Notes under the pieces: model-generated
What the model saw: only the letters and a program-made list of their open reading frames with translations
The model's database searches: none
Told to the model about the DNA's origin: nothing
In this document: positions 33,562 to 46,149 of the stretch, one piece after another
Layout: each line of letters begins with the position of its first letter
How positions within the stretch are numbered: position 1 is the first letter of the stretch
Program-made: the position numbers and the translations under genes
From: Eucommia ulmoides
Taxonomy: Eukaryota > Streptophyta > Magnoliopsida > Garryales > Eucommiaceae
Reading direction: 5' to 3'
Length of the DNA: 64,000 nt
Assembly (NCBI GenBank): GCA_016647705.1
Contig: CM028333.1
Span: 18,163,743 to 18,227,742, forward strand

Positions 33562-36500
33562 AAATTTCGTCCCGAAATTTTCATACAGACAAATGGAATT
33601 AACAGTTTCCGCTACCCTTAGTTTGTAACTATCAATATCCGTTCTAACATCGCTACAAGTCCATTCGCAGTGGTCGACATTATACCCAAGAACCAACAAA
33701 CAAGTTGCACTTTGATTGGTAACACATATCACAGACAACCAACTGCTCCATATCTCTAACTCTTCCACTGCGCTACTCCAATAAAACTACACTCAAGACA
33801 ATATAATACCATATTTCTTAAACTATCACAGTAGTCTCAATGAATTGGGTCTATCTTATTTCTATCAGGTCTATGATCTCATAAATTTTCTCGTAACCAA
33901 CATTTATCCATTCAATTCACCACAATATCTCCATTCAACATTTAAATCAACAATACTCACCATCAATCTCATAAGCTCAGATAGCCCAAAAATCATTAAC
34001 CTCAATATCTACGTTAGATCTTAAATATTGTTATGAATGTTCTAGAACTATTACCACCACTTAAACCACGTAGATACGTATCAAATACATCCAATAGGTC
34101 ATTTATAAAAAAAATCTTCATATTTCCGCATTTAATCAAGTCCTTGACTAGGTTACACGTTTCAATTATGTTTCAGTCTACCTACTCATACTTCAAACAC
34201 ATATAAATATGGATCGAAGTACCTAACTATGTTCCAACTACAAAATTTCAATATATCACAAAAGTCATTCAGAATAATTCAAATTATCCTTTCCTCATAA
34301 GATCTCAGTGACCTCACATGCTGACTTCACCTAATAATTAGTAGATCAATACATCTAATTGAGTTCCTTTTATCTACTTCGTTTTCTAAAAAAAATCACA
34401 CTGGTCTGTCTCCAATTCTCGATAATTTTCCATTCTCCTATCTTGGTTCACTCTATTTGACTGAAGTCATATATCCCTTTCATACAACACTTTATATGGT
34501 ACTACCTTGATCACCGAAAAAGTATATATTAGTTTAAACAAATTCTATTAGCGCCACTAAATCCTCCTCGCTACCAGAAATTCCCAAACGCAACTCCTCA
34601 ACATATCCTTCAATATTTGAATCGTACCTCTCGATTAACCGTTAATCTATAAATAAGGAGAGTTACAAACTCCCAACTTGACACCCAAAGCAGTATAGAA
34701 ACTCGAATAAAACGTCAACATAATTATCAAATTCCGATACTACAGTTTTTCCTATACAGTTTCTTCAATTGAGGATTATTATCTAAAAATACTACATAAC
34801 TTTCTATATTTACAACATGCTGATTTAAGTTATCACCATTCAATATTGCATTTTCGAGTTCCTCTGCGGACTGTTTATACAATGGCGACTCACTTCGCTT
34901 TGAAAATAGTTATCATCTAAGTTACAATACGGCTACAACACTTATGATTTCAGAATTCCAATTCACAATTTCGAATAACCAAACAACCGAGTTTAACAAT
35001 TTATCAACATATGTTAAAGTTTTAATACATGAGCCACTAATCCTCAACAAACGTAGAATTCAACATCCAATTTCACCTTTGCTTTAAAATAATTATCTTA
35101 ACCCAACTTTATTCGGCATTTGCATTTAACTGGTGCCTCATGTGACTGAACAATCCCGTCAATATATACTTGACATACGTATCACAAGGATACGTCATCT
35201 TATAACCAGGACATAAGTAGACTTAATAAGCCTAACCACAATTACTTAAATAAAGCTATGTCCCCTTTCAATTTTGAGATAATTCCGAAACACAATTCAT
35301 CATGCTACCCTCCTATTTCCAGTCAGAAATAGCTGCAATAACCTACTTGGATGTTGATGTTCGATCTTAATTTTGCTAACATACAAGACACCGAACAACA
35401 ACTTCTGCGATTTCTCATTCCTCTACAACTACCAATAATGTTTATGCAAACCCAATATAAGTTGATATCACCAAGGTGCGTTGTATATATTGAACTATGT
35501 ACTTCTTTTAAGGTCTTTCTCGTCAATTGGCATTATTATAAATACACACTTTATTTTCAATCATCAAAACTTCATCATCATTTCTGACACGCTAGTCAGC
35601 TCTACGGCTATTTCCCACTATATCACTAATCCTCCTTAATTGGACATTCGACTTCTGCATTTTCCCCCAACACGGTCGATCAATGCTGTTTTCAAAAAAA
35701 TCAAGATCTCAAACAATGTTGCCACTTGACCAACCTCCCATTAAATTTACAAGGGTCTCAACTTATTCCATAAATTTATATGAACAACCAACTTACCGAT
35801 TTTCGATCCGAAAATTTGCTATACCGTTAGCCTTCCCTGAATTTTAATAGATGGTACTTACCTCAGATTTAGCTCATTCGCGATAAAATAACTATTCCCA
35901 ACTCTGGAGGTCAGTGCATATCTCATAAATCTCGTCATACAGGTATTGTTGCTAAACATCAAAACAATTATAATCACGACTAGATCCAAAAGTTTTCGAG
36001 TTCCAGTTACACCTTTTAGCCTTCCCATTACATCACAGCTGTGACTTCCAGTAGATTCAAGTGAATATTATTTCCCAAAATCACATACCCCAAATTTACC
36101 ACTCGATCTAATCAATACTCATATTTATTGCATTTAGAATACAATTTCTTTTCTTTTAGCATTAGCAACACACTCTAGAAATGTTTTATAGACCCTTTTC
36201 TACTCTCGACCGAGTCACCGTTTTCACGACGTCATAGTCTCTAACCTTCAACTGATAATACCCTCAATGTAACATCCTGATCTTTTTGCAAGTCGATTTA
36301 ACAAACCAATCATTCTAACCGATGAGTACCAACATTGGATCTTCCAGGATAAAACACTAGGTCCACGTTATTCATGAGTTAATGGTCTGATTTATTGTAA
36401 CGACCCGATTTTCCAGGGTTGTCACAAGGCTTCTCCTATAGAGACTTCCTAAACCAAAAACTAATTTACTCACATTTTCACTATTTGGAAATTAATTTAT

Positions 36501-37650
36501 TATTATTATTTATTTATGTTATTTTATTATTATTATTTTTGTAACACCATGGAGACCACCTTTAAAGTCCCCCAAAGTTATAATTCCAAATCCAAATTTT
36601 TCCTCATTTTATCAACACAATTATATTTAGCCAACATTAATGAGTCGAACGTTCACCTCTTAATATTATGGAACTTATTTTACAACAATCACAATTATTA
36701 ATCACACTTACCAGCACCTCGACAGCTCTCGGAACTACTTAGGAAAAATCCCTAGTTACTACATTAACCACTGCCTAAACTTATTTTGTCTGGTGCCCAG
36801 TACCCACGTACTGAATTATTGATATCCTTTCTTTAACACTTTATTGACCTCACAGACCCATTGTCAAACTAATTAGGGCACTAATTACACCTTCCCGACA
36901 ATACACCATTTGATTCTTTTAAGATTTAACTCTAACTCATACAAACGGACTCTATTTATATGCGCACTTATTTTCATTCCAGACTCAAAATTCTCGGCTA
37001 CTTCCTATATATCATTTTCTATTACGTTTGCTATATCTACATGTTCCATAAACTTTTGCTCTACCTTCCCGTCAATCTAGAACATACTACCTTCTCGTCA
37101 CAATTTTCACACATCTTTAGTTTCCAATAAATATAACTTTATTTTATTTTTATTTTTATTTTTTTTATTTTTTTTATTTTTTATGATGCCTTTCATATTG
37201 CCTAGAAGACGGTGGTATACTTATTTGAATGCCATTTCGTATTCCAACTTAAATGTGTTATGCTATACTATCTACCATTTTAATAACGACTTATTGGATG
37301 ACTTATTGGGTGCTAGCGATAGTTATCTCATCACCACCTAATTAACATATAGTTGTTTATTAAATTAAAATCTCACATCTCCAACTAGTAGCACTCCCAC
37401 AATCATGATCCACCCATTTTCACCACCAACAACACAACACCACTCAAATCCGCCAACTGGAAATATCACCATTACTACCTGCCAACAAGATAACCTGTCA
37501 TGCACCATGCCAATGCACTAACTAATGTAATGAAAGAACTAACTTATTGACATCCTATCTCATGTCCCCTACTGACTAGACGACTGACACGTCTTCCTAT
37601 CTTACGGTCTTCTACCAACAAGATCACTGACAAGTCTACAAAACCTATAA
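33562..37650 (-). mobile_element. Body of the family A element, no coding region recognised
   Basis: AT-rich with only short frames (largest 86 codons, 33,508-33,768, which overlaps the PPT). 33,562-34,305 is repeated at 39,156-39,897. 37,190-37,650 matches the leader at 190-750 near the PBS. I searched by eye for the RT YxDD box and the zinc knuckle in plausible frames and did not find them. Confidence 0.6.
36396..36720 (-). repeat. Possible fragment of a family C-type LTR inside the family A body
   Basis: TGTAACGACCCGATTTTCCAGG followed by TTCTCCTATAG and CCTAAACC parallels the LTR C end at 43,110 (TGTCACGACCCGGTTTCC, TTCTCCTATAG, CCTAAAACC). The similarity fades after roughly 300 bases and I cannot place the other end. 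Confidence 0.4.
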
Positions 37651-37667
37651 CCTAGGTTCTGGTACCA
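37651..37667 (-). promoter_or_regulatory. Primer-binding site of the family A element
   Basis: Read on the minus strand: TGGTACCAGAACCTAGG, five bases past the LTR end. It matches the initiator tRNA-Met type (TGGTATCAGAGC) at 10 of 12 bases and aligns with the PBS at 751-767. Confidence 0.75.
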
Positions 37668-37671
37668 AAAT

Positions 37672-38624
37672 TCTCACACCCCACCCCGGACATCCGTCAC
37701 CATGGGGCTGGCGAGACGTCGACATGACATCACTTGACCGACATTTTCATTTAATTAACATCGCTCCATTACGGTTTTCTATATAAACTTTGTTTATATA
37801 AATAGTTTCATTATTTAGTTTTCATGAGTTTGATAATTTCGGCGCTGATAATTTAATTAACAAATCACGAAATTTTAACGAGAAACATTACCTGCTCCGA
37901 ATCGGTTGTCGATCTCCTTACGAATCATTTAATTCTACTTACTGCTGCCCACCGCCTAGGCGAACTCGCGCAATTTGGTTCCTGATGTTCTACCACCTAG
38001 GCAAAACCGTTACCGCCTAAGCAGACGGTCATCTTCCTGTTTGCTCTGTTTTGGATCTCAGCAGCCTCCCTCTTTCTCTCTTCTCTCACCAACTCCAGCA
38101 ACTATTACCCTCTCCTGAACGGATTACCCACACGAACGCACACCAAACACATACCCACATGCACACCATAGCGCGCGCGCACACACACACACACATACAT
38201 AAACACACAAACGATCACCACCCACAAAAATGGCAGCGCAGACACCCGTCGGCAACAAAACTAACAAACGGCATATTCACACACAAACACATTCAAAACA
38301 TACGCATACACTCAGTTTCTCGAAATAGAACACACGCAAGGCCAAACCCACTTTCTCTCTTTCTCTCTAATTCACCGCCGGCAACCTCCGGCGACTTACC
38401 TCCAACCGAAACAACCCACACGCCGAACACACACATATCCACACATACTCCGTTCATATACACACAACAGAACACACACATGTTGGATTAAACCCTGAAC
38501 GCAAACTCACACTTACCGGCAATGACCACACCGTCGAACCTCTCTCTCTCTCTCTACCGCCGACCCATCTCCTTCTCTCTCTATCTTCTCGATCCTTTTC
38601 CCTTCTTTCTACTATGTATATATG

Positions 38625-38664
<40 letters not shown>

Positions 38665-39137
38665 CGTGTGTGTGATTCAAATGGCCGGATGACAAGTGGC
38701 CTCTCCTCCTCCATAACTTTTCCACTGCCTATCTATGTGTATATATTATATATAATTTACACCAAGCCCGCCCTTTTGTTTAGGTTAAGGTATTATGTAA
38801 GCCCATGTCTAATTTTGAATATTTATAAACTTTACAATTTGACCCCTAAACCTTTTAAAATCACCTTATTCAACTCGCAAACCGCCTCGCTATTTTAATT
38901 AGAAGAGTAATTAAACCCATTTTCAATTTTAATGTTTATAAAAATTGAAATTTATCCCCTTTATGTTTTGTTAAGATTTTTAATTAAATTCAACTTTAAT
39001 TTTTAACGTTTTGAAAATTGCAAATTAACCCTTCAAATTTATAATTCAATTGTAATTAACACCATCTACCCCGTTATTTTCGAAATTTGTTAAAATGGGA
39101 CTTAAATTATACGTATGACAAAGGTCAGGGTCTTACA
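37672..39137 (-). repeat. 5' LTR of the family A element, with a 1.27-kb internal deletion
   Basis: The sequence follows the reference LTR from its PBS-side end to about 37,740 (TCACTTGACCGAC), then jumps to the equivalent of 32,162 (ATTTTCATTTAATTAAC) and follows it to the end at 39,137. CCTAGGC sites are at 37,950 and 37,992; the third is mutated to CCGCCTAAGC at 38,012. Confidence 0.8.
38629..38672. repeat. (TG)n microsatellite in LTR A
   Basis: About 15 TG units then CGTGCG and more TG; the reference LTR has about 10 at 33,051-33,070. The 'THTHTH' frames over it are by-products. Confidence 0.9.
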
Positions 39138-39897
39138 ACTCTTCCCCCCTAAAAGAAATTTCGTCTCGAAATTTTCATACAGACAAATAGAATTAACAGT
39201 TTTCGCCACCCTTAGTTTGTAACCATCAATATCCGTTCCAACATCGCTACAAGTCCATTCGCAGTGGTCGACATTATACCCAAGAACCAACAAACAAGTT
39301 GCACTTTGATTGGTAACACATATTACAGACAACCAACTGTTCCATATCTCAAACGCTTCCACTGTGCTACTCCAATAAAACTACACTCAAGACAATATAA
39401 TACCATATTTCTTAAACTATCACAGTAGTCTCAATGAATTGGGTCTATCTTATTTCTATCAAGTCTATGATCTCATAAATTTTCTCATAACCAACATTTA
39501 TCCATTCAATTCACCACAATATCTCCATTCAACATTTAAATCAACAATACTCACCACCAATCTCATAAGCCCAGATAGCCCAAAAATCATTAACCTCAAT
39601 ATCTACGTCAGATCTTCAATACTGTTATGAATGTTCTAGAACTATTACCACCACTTAAACCACATGGATACGTATCAAATACATCCAATAGGTCGTTTAT
39701 AAAATAATTCTTCATATTTCCACATTTAATCAATTCCCTGACTAGGTCACACACTTCAACTATGTTTCAGTCTACCTACTCATGCTTCAAACACATATAA
39801 ATATGGATCGAAGTACCTAACTATGTTCCAACTACAAAATTTCAATATATTACAAAAGTCATTCGGAATAATTCAAATTATCGTTTCCTCATGAGAT
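39138..39897 (-). mobile_element. Second PPT and 3' body fragment of a tandem family A copy
   Basis: Starts with the same PPT (39,138-39,155) and follows 33,544-34,305 closely, including the frame 39,102-39,362 (partner of 33,508-33,768). At 39,897 it stops inside CATGAGATCTC and continues as the sequence otherwise found from 29,894. Confidence 0.75.
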
Positions 39898-40820
39898 CTC
39901 TCTCCTTTCGTAATTTGTGGGTTTGCAGATAACAAACACATAACTCGCTAGTGGTGCATGACGGTTTTGGCACCATTGATCATGTCTTTTTGCTCGAATT
40001 CACACAGACAGTGTCAAATGATGTTGCTAAAAAATCCCTCGCACGTGTAAAGGTTCCGCAACTGCAATTTTAGCCTGCAAAATCGATTAATTCTAAGGCG
40101 ACACCGGTATAGTGTCGGCCAAATAACCTTCGACATCAAAATAAGTTAGTTTGCTTTAAGGTATTAGGCAAAAGATTGAATGTAAAGATAATGTGATACC
40201 TTCCCTTATTTATAAACTTAGTAATCTTTCAAGAGTTACGTCCTTTTGGCTTCCCACTATGTTGTTATTTATTGGAGAGTTACATCTTTTTGGCTTCCCA
40301 CTTAGTAGTTACGTAGTTGGGAATTACGTCGTTTTGGCTTCCCACCTTGTAAATCCATGTAAGGAATAATAACTACATCAACAGTAATCACTAGTATTAG
40401 TGGAGAATGTGGACATGAGACGTAGTCTTGTGGCCTTGATCATGGAGACGTGGGCTTCAATGCATGGGTTTACATAGAAGATGTGGACCTCAAATATAGC
40501 CTGCATGGGAGATGTGGTTTTGATCATGGAGACGTGGACCTCAAATATGAACAAAACGTGGACCTCAAATATGGATCACCAATTTAAACCAACGTCCATG
40601 ACCTGACTCTTTTTGAGCATTAGGTCTCTTTATTGCGCTTGCCCAGGATAATTTGTGGCTTGTTGTGATGGGCTTCTCTCGAGCTTTGAGTTGGGACAGA
40701 CCTTTCCCGTTCTTGGGCCTAAAATATTACCTCAATTTTTTTATCCAGCTCATCTTTAGAAAGCTAAATATAGAGCAATAAATTCTTCCGCATCACCTCT
40801 TTATACTTTTATACTTTTAC
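39898..40820 (+). repeat. Duplicated segment with family B copy 3
   Basis: Matches 29,894-30,821, including CTCTCTCCTTTCGTAATT, the GGTTTTGGCACCATTGATCATG stretch, family B from 40,019 (ACACCGGTATAGTGTCGG at 40,101) and the conserved junction with LTR A. The offset is about 10,000 bp throughout. Confidence 0.8.
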
Positions 40821-42885
40821 TGTCCCACCCCACCCCGGACATCCGTCACCATGGGGCCGACGTGACATCGACATGATATCACTTGACCAACTAACCAGCC
40901 AACTTATATGACAATGTACAAACTTTCATCTATACATCATATGCATAATTTCATACTATAGGGACACACCTGTCCCAAATTATAAGAATAACAAAATAAA
41001 TCTTATGAACATCCCTTAGGTTCACCTCCGACAGCTAGTCTCAAAAGACACTTATATGACACCAACGCATGACCCGCATAACTCTATCTAGCACCAGTAG
41101 GGGATCGACCAATTCCTATTCGCTCCATCTGCGAGTATACTGCCTTCTTAGTAAAAATATTTTTAATCTATAATACATTCTACAACATTTAAAGGGATCA
41201 AGCATAAGTAATCAAGCATCACATATCTAGTAAACATTTTCACAATATAAGCAATGAAAATAAATCAATATATGTAATTTCCATTCAAACCCATTCAATA
41301 TAAAATAGGACCAATCACCATAAATAATATATCACCCAATATAAGTAAAACACAACATCTTAAACACACCACCACCACACACACACACACACTGGCTAGC
41401 CATAGTGATTGTTTTAACCTCACGATCGGGAGTGACAACGGTACCGTACTATCCGTAGGATATGTCTTCCTACTAACACCCATTACTTCGCCAAAGTAGA
41501 TAATTACTGCGTAGTATAAACGTCTGACATCACTTTGCCGAAGTAGATAAACATCACTCCGCCGAAGCGGATAACATCACTCCGCCAAAACGGATAAATA
41601 CTATGGCATCGTCAAATCAATAACAACATCATCAAAACACAACTCAATAATATCGTCTAATCAACATCGTCAAATCACCACATCCACCTCTTTTTTCCAA
41701 AATTGACTTTTAATCCGAAATTTATATTTCTCATTTTCTTTTAAATAAAAACGTCTGATTTTACCAAAACCACTTTTCCACTCTTTATTTTTAGAAAACC
41801 AGATATTTTTTATTCTCTTTTTAAAACCACCAAATCCAACAAAAATCATTTTTCAACTTTCTTTCGAAAACCATCAAAATTTTACGAAAATCCATTTTAC
41901 TCACTAACCCCAAAACCTGCTTGATCCATATCGTCTATAAAATGGGCTCATTTTAAGTAACTCATATCTCATCATATATATATAATAAAATAGTTTGGTA
42001 AGAAGACAGTACACTCTGCTGATTATCTGTTTTTGAAGACTTTGACTGCCTATTTTCTTCCGTTACTCCAGTGCCTGCGAACCTAATAGTGACAGGGCCT
42101 AAATTAATATTTTACGTAAAATAACCTAACCATACCATGAAATCCTAATTTTCATAATTTCCTATTCCTCGAGTTTTCTTTTGGAATATTTTTATTTAAT
42201 TAACATCACTCCATTACGGTTTTCTATATAAACTTTGTTTATATAAATGGTTTCATTATTTAGTTTTCATGAGTTTGATAATTTCGGTGCAGATAATTAA
42301 ATTAACAAATCATGAAATTTTAACGAGAAACGTTACCTGCTCCGAATCGGTTGTCGATCTCTTTACGAATCCCTTAATTCTACTTGTTGCTGCCCACCGC
42401 CTAGGCGAACTCGCGCAATTTGGTTCCTGATGTTCTACTACCTAGGCAAAACCGTCACCGCCTAGGCAGACGGTCGTCTTCCGGTTTGCTCTGTTTTGGA
42501 TCTCAGTAGCCTCTCTCTCCTCTCACCAACTCCAGCAACCATCACCCTCTCCTGAATGGACTACCCACACGAACGCACACCAAACATACACCCACATGCA
42601 CACCGTAGCACACACACATACACATAAACATACAAACGATCACCACCCACAAAAATGGCAGCGCAAACACCCGCCGGCAACAAAACTAACAAACGGCATA
42701 TTCATACACAAACACATTCAAAACGCACGCATACACTCAGTAGCTCGAAACAGAACACACGCAAGGCCAAACCCACTTTCTCTCTCTCTCTCTCTCTCTC
42801 TCTCTAATTCACCGCTGGCAACCTTCGGCGACTTATCTCCAATCGGAACAACCCACACGCAGAACACACATATATCCAAACCCTC
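40821..42885 (-). repeat. LTR A fragment (third copy), truncated
   Basis: Follows 30,822 to about 32,870 with small differences, including GCGGATAA repeats (41,480-41,600) and CCTAGGC sites (42,393, 42,437, 42,456). It then leaves the family at about 42,880, so the final 660 bases (minus-strand start) and the PPT are missing. Confidence 0.78.
42778..42805. repeat. (CT)n microsatellite
   Basis: About 14 CT units; the other LTR A copies have shorter, interrupted runs at the same position (32,760 and 38,352). Confidence 0.85.
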
Positions 42886-43104
42886 ATATGTACTTGAATC
42901 GAAGCCACCTGAATAAAAAAAAATCCTCAAATCATAAACAAAATAAAAAAACCCTAGTGCGAAGCCATCGCTAAAACCACTGAAGTCGTCGCTGCCCAGA
43001 TCTGTTGCCTTCACCAAATTCTTGTCGTCCAAATCACTGGTCCCTGCAATTCGGACACTGGAAGTTCGCAGACTAATTGACATTCACAAAACGTCAGCGA
43101 GTGG
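42886..43104. other. Unassigned short stretch between LTR A fragment and LTR C
   Basis: Moderately GC-rich and continues beyond LTR C at 45,486 as the pre-insertion target. A minus-strand frame (43,083-42,718) overlaps it but spans into LTR A and shows no motif. Confidence 0.4.
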
Positions 43105-43109
43105 ATTAT

Positions 43110-45480
43110 TGTCACGACCCGGTTTCCCAGGACCGGACTATGATTTCTCCTATAGTGAAATACCTATCCTAAAACCGACTCGCTGAAATATAAATCTACA
43201 ACCTTTGGTAATTTTTGGTTTAAAGGCGATAATTCTTGTTGCCAATTTTACGACGAAAATTTCTTAATCTAATAGTCACCATTTAAATCCAAATATTTCA
43301 TTTATTAGCTACTGCGGATTTTTCATACACGACAACCCAATTAAAAGAGTCTCAAATTTGTAATTTAGAAACCTAATTTTCATATTTCTTCAAATCAGAT
43401 TATCCCATCATAATTTTATAAAAATCGACTTCCCAATATTAAATCAAACCAGTTATATTCAACAGTTATATTTACCGAATATTCGATACATTATTATTGA
43501 GAAAAATATTCTACAACAACTACGAAAATTAATATTACCGTTTTCGCCAGTTACAACAATAAATAATAATTACAATTTTTACAATAGAAATTCCACAAAA
43601 AACTCTTCTCTCGTTACGTCCCAGCCGACCCTGCAACCAAACACTATGGGGTTGTGAGCTTACGCTCATTAGAATTCCAACCCCTCTAATACTTGCATTT
43701 AATTAATATATATATATCACATAAATCACATAAACATGCTCGTCACATAAATCTAACATATAAACCACGTATGCATGCTCATCACATAAATCCCGCATCG
43801 TCCAAATCATATCATGTAATTCCACATGCAAATTTCCCAACAATATATTAAATAGTTTCATAATCACCCACGAGACAATTAAATACATATATTAGTAGAG
43901 TTCGGAATTCTGCCTCTCCCGAATTTTCCACCGGTCGTGAGATTGAATTTTGGTCTTTTAGTGGGGTGGTTCGTGTAATTTTCTTTTCTTTTTTCTTCTT
44001 CTTTCTTTTCCTTCCTTTGATTTCTGTTTTCTATTTTACTCATCCCGCCGACGCCACCACCAGCCTTCACTGCTGGTGACGCCACACCTGATCACACACA
44101 CACATATGCAGTCATCTGAACAATACACACACACATAACACACATACACCAGCGATGAAACAGAGACAACCACATACCCTTCCTTCCCCCACACATACCG
44201 GCATCTCTTTCTCTCTCTCACTAGCTCTCTACTCCGGCGACACCCCACATCACCATACACATACACCACACACAGAACACATCCACATGCACACCGCAAC
44301 AAAACAGGGACAATCACACACCCATACATACACACCAGCGACTCTTTCTCTCTCTCACTAGCTCTCATTCTCACTCCGGCGATCTACAAACCCACATAAC
44401 CAAATGAACATAGTACCACCGTCACCGCCGGAACACATACACACACACGGCAACATACACAATACACATAACCACATTACGGCTGAATATTGACACCGCT
44501 GACTGGACCACCCACGCCGTCGAGCCAAACGACGATGATCACGCCCTCACACACCCACAATGATGAACACATACACACATATAGCACCACCGTCACCGCC
44601 GGAACACATACACACACACGACAACATACACAATACACACAACCACATTACGGCTAAACACTGACATCGCCGACTGGACCACCCACGCCGTCGAGCCAAA
44701 CGACGACGATCACGCCCTCACACACCCACAATGATGAATGAAAACAGAGCACCCCCATGGTTACACACACACCCACGTCTGAAACACACATGAATGACAC
44801 ACACACACATACACTCCAAAACACACACCCATTGACGACATCCCACCGCTGGTAACCCACGTCGAAACATACCCACACACATACGATACACTATGATAGA
44901 CCAAAGCACACACACATATTCATAAAAATTGGACACACACATACACCCAAAACACACAAACACCCACAAACCCAAAGGATCGCCGACCACCAAACACTCA
45001 CCGGCGAACCCACCTCCAATTCTCTCTCTTATCTATTTCTGTTTCTACTCCTTCTTCTTGAAGTTGAAGATCATGATTGCATGGGTATTTATATGCATGA
45101 GAGTAGTGGATCAACTTAATCCCAAACACTGCCACGTTGAACGGATCTGGATTCTTCTTTTTGGTTCTCCGATTGTCTTCACGCACACACACGCACGATT
45201 ATATGTATATATATATAAATCTTTTGCTCAAAATACTCTTTTCTCCCCCTAATTCCTTTAACTCTTATTTTTAGTCCAATCTTCACCTTTAACATTTTCT
45301 TAAATTGCAATTCTACCCAGAAAGTTTTAATTCCAAAGTCAAATGCCATTTTGGATTGAATGTTTTCTAAATTTGCAAATTGACCCTTAAACTTTTTAAA
45401 TCAAATAATTAATAGCGCCATCTACCCCATTATTTTTGAAATATTTTAAAATACGACTTAAAAAAAATCAAGGTCTTATA
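43110..45480 (-). repeat. Solo LTR of family C (2.37 kb) with perfect ATTAT target duplication
   Basis: Minus-strand start TATAAGACCTTG (probably from TGTAAGACC) and end GGGTCGTGACA; flanks ATTAT at 43,105-43,109 and 45,481-45,485. It contains, on the minus strand, AATGAGCGTAAGCTCACAAC (about 43,670), a motif shared with LTR D (AGCGTTAACTCACAACCCCC at 49,589), and a CA-rich middle. No body follows. The 3' end is close to that of the LTR at 773-3,844. Open frames on both strands come from CA/GT repeats. Confidence 0.88.
44200..44740. repeat. Tandem duplications in the CA-rich middle of LTR C
   Basis: A 171-bp direct duplication has units at about 44,416-44,586 and 44,587-44,740 (both contain CCACCGTCACCGCCGGAACA and CGTCGAGCCAAACGACGA). 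Upstream a second, looser duplication of about 135 bp repeats CTCTTTCTCTCTCTCACTAG (about 44,206 and 44,342). Confidence 0.8.
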
Positions 45481-45485
45481 ATTAT

Positions 45486-46137
45486 CCTCAGTTTCCTTGA
45501 ACAAAGATTCGACTTCAACTTCGAGGTCCGATTCATAGACCCACTTCGACGAACAACATCATATCGTCGTCACCGTCATTAGTTCATCGCATTGCAGTTG
45601 TCGCTGTCCTCTGTCCACTTATCAGATTTGATATTCATTCAACCAGATCTCAGATTTTGGACTGAACATTTGAACAGATATTAGATTTCAGCAAGATCTG
45701 ACATCCGTTTTGTTGTTTGGAGAAGAAGGGGTTTCTCTCTCTCTAGGGTGGTGATTTGGGGAGGAGAGAGAAAATGAGAGTTGTTGGGGAAAAAGCATTT
45801 TTTCTCTCTCTCTCTCTCTCTCGATCGAACAAAAAAATGAGGCTATTGTTCCTGTTGTGGGTCCAAAGCCAAGCTCTGGAAAAAAATGGCTATTGTTTCG
45901 GGTCCAAAGCCAAGCACCAAATCTTGGTTAGTTTCTCACCTACTATTACATATGCCATATTAATTACATGTTCATGTGATAATTTACTTGTCCCAATTTG
46001 ATATTAAAAAAAAAAAAAAATTGCTTTATCTAATTAAAACAAAAAACAAAAAAAACAAAAAAAAAAAAAAAAAGAGGGGGGGAGGGGGGAATGTGTGATT
46101 TTTTTTTTTTTTTTTTTTTTAATCCAGTGGGGCATTT
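45486..46137. other. Unassigned stretch with simple repeats before the copia element
   Basis: Contains a CT run (45,803-45,822), a short direct repeat of GGGTCCAAAGCCAAGC (45,860 and 45,899), and long A, G and T homopolymers at 46,003-46,120. The 5' LTR expected for the copia element is not recognisable here. Confidence 0.45.
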
Positions 46138-46149
46138 GAACCCAGTGCC

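Larger units (their letters stand above)
30822..39137 (-). mobile_element. Family A LTR retrotransposon, structurally complete but non-coding (8.3 kb)
   Basis: On the minus strand: 5' LTR 39,137-37,672, PBS at 37,667-37,651, body to 33,544, polypurine tract at 33,561-33,544, 3' LTR 33,543-30,822. The LTR pair, PBS and PPT are consistent with a Ty3/gypsy-type element; the sequence before the PPT (ENFGTKFLLGGKS) resembles the end of gypsy pol frames. The 4.1-kb body has no long frame and no recognisable RT, integrase or gag, so it is non-autonomous or very decayed. The 5' LTR lacks about 1.27 kb of the 3' LTR. Where both exist the two LTRs differ by only a few percent by eye. A second PPT and body fragment lie right of the 5' LTR, so this is part of a tandem structure. 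Confidence 0.75.

Noticed and set aside
38051..38491. 146-codon plus-strand frame in LTR A
   Set aside because: Produced by CA/ACAC repeats (THTH runs) in an LTR; the frame is broken in the copies at 32,580 and 42,596.
44036..44993. Cys/Val-rich minus-strand frames over LTR C
   Set aside because: They are translations of GT-rich repeats, overlap each other in two frames and carry no motif.
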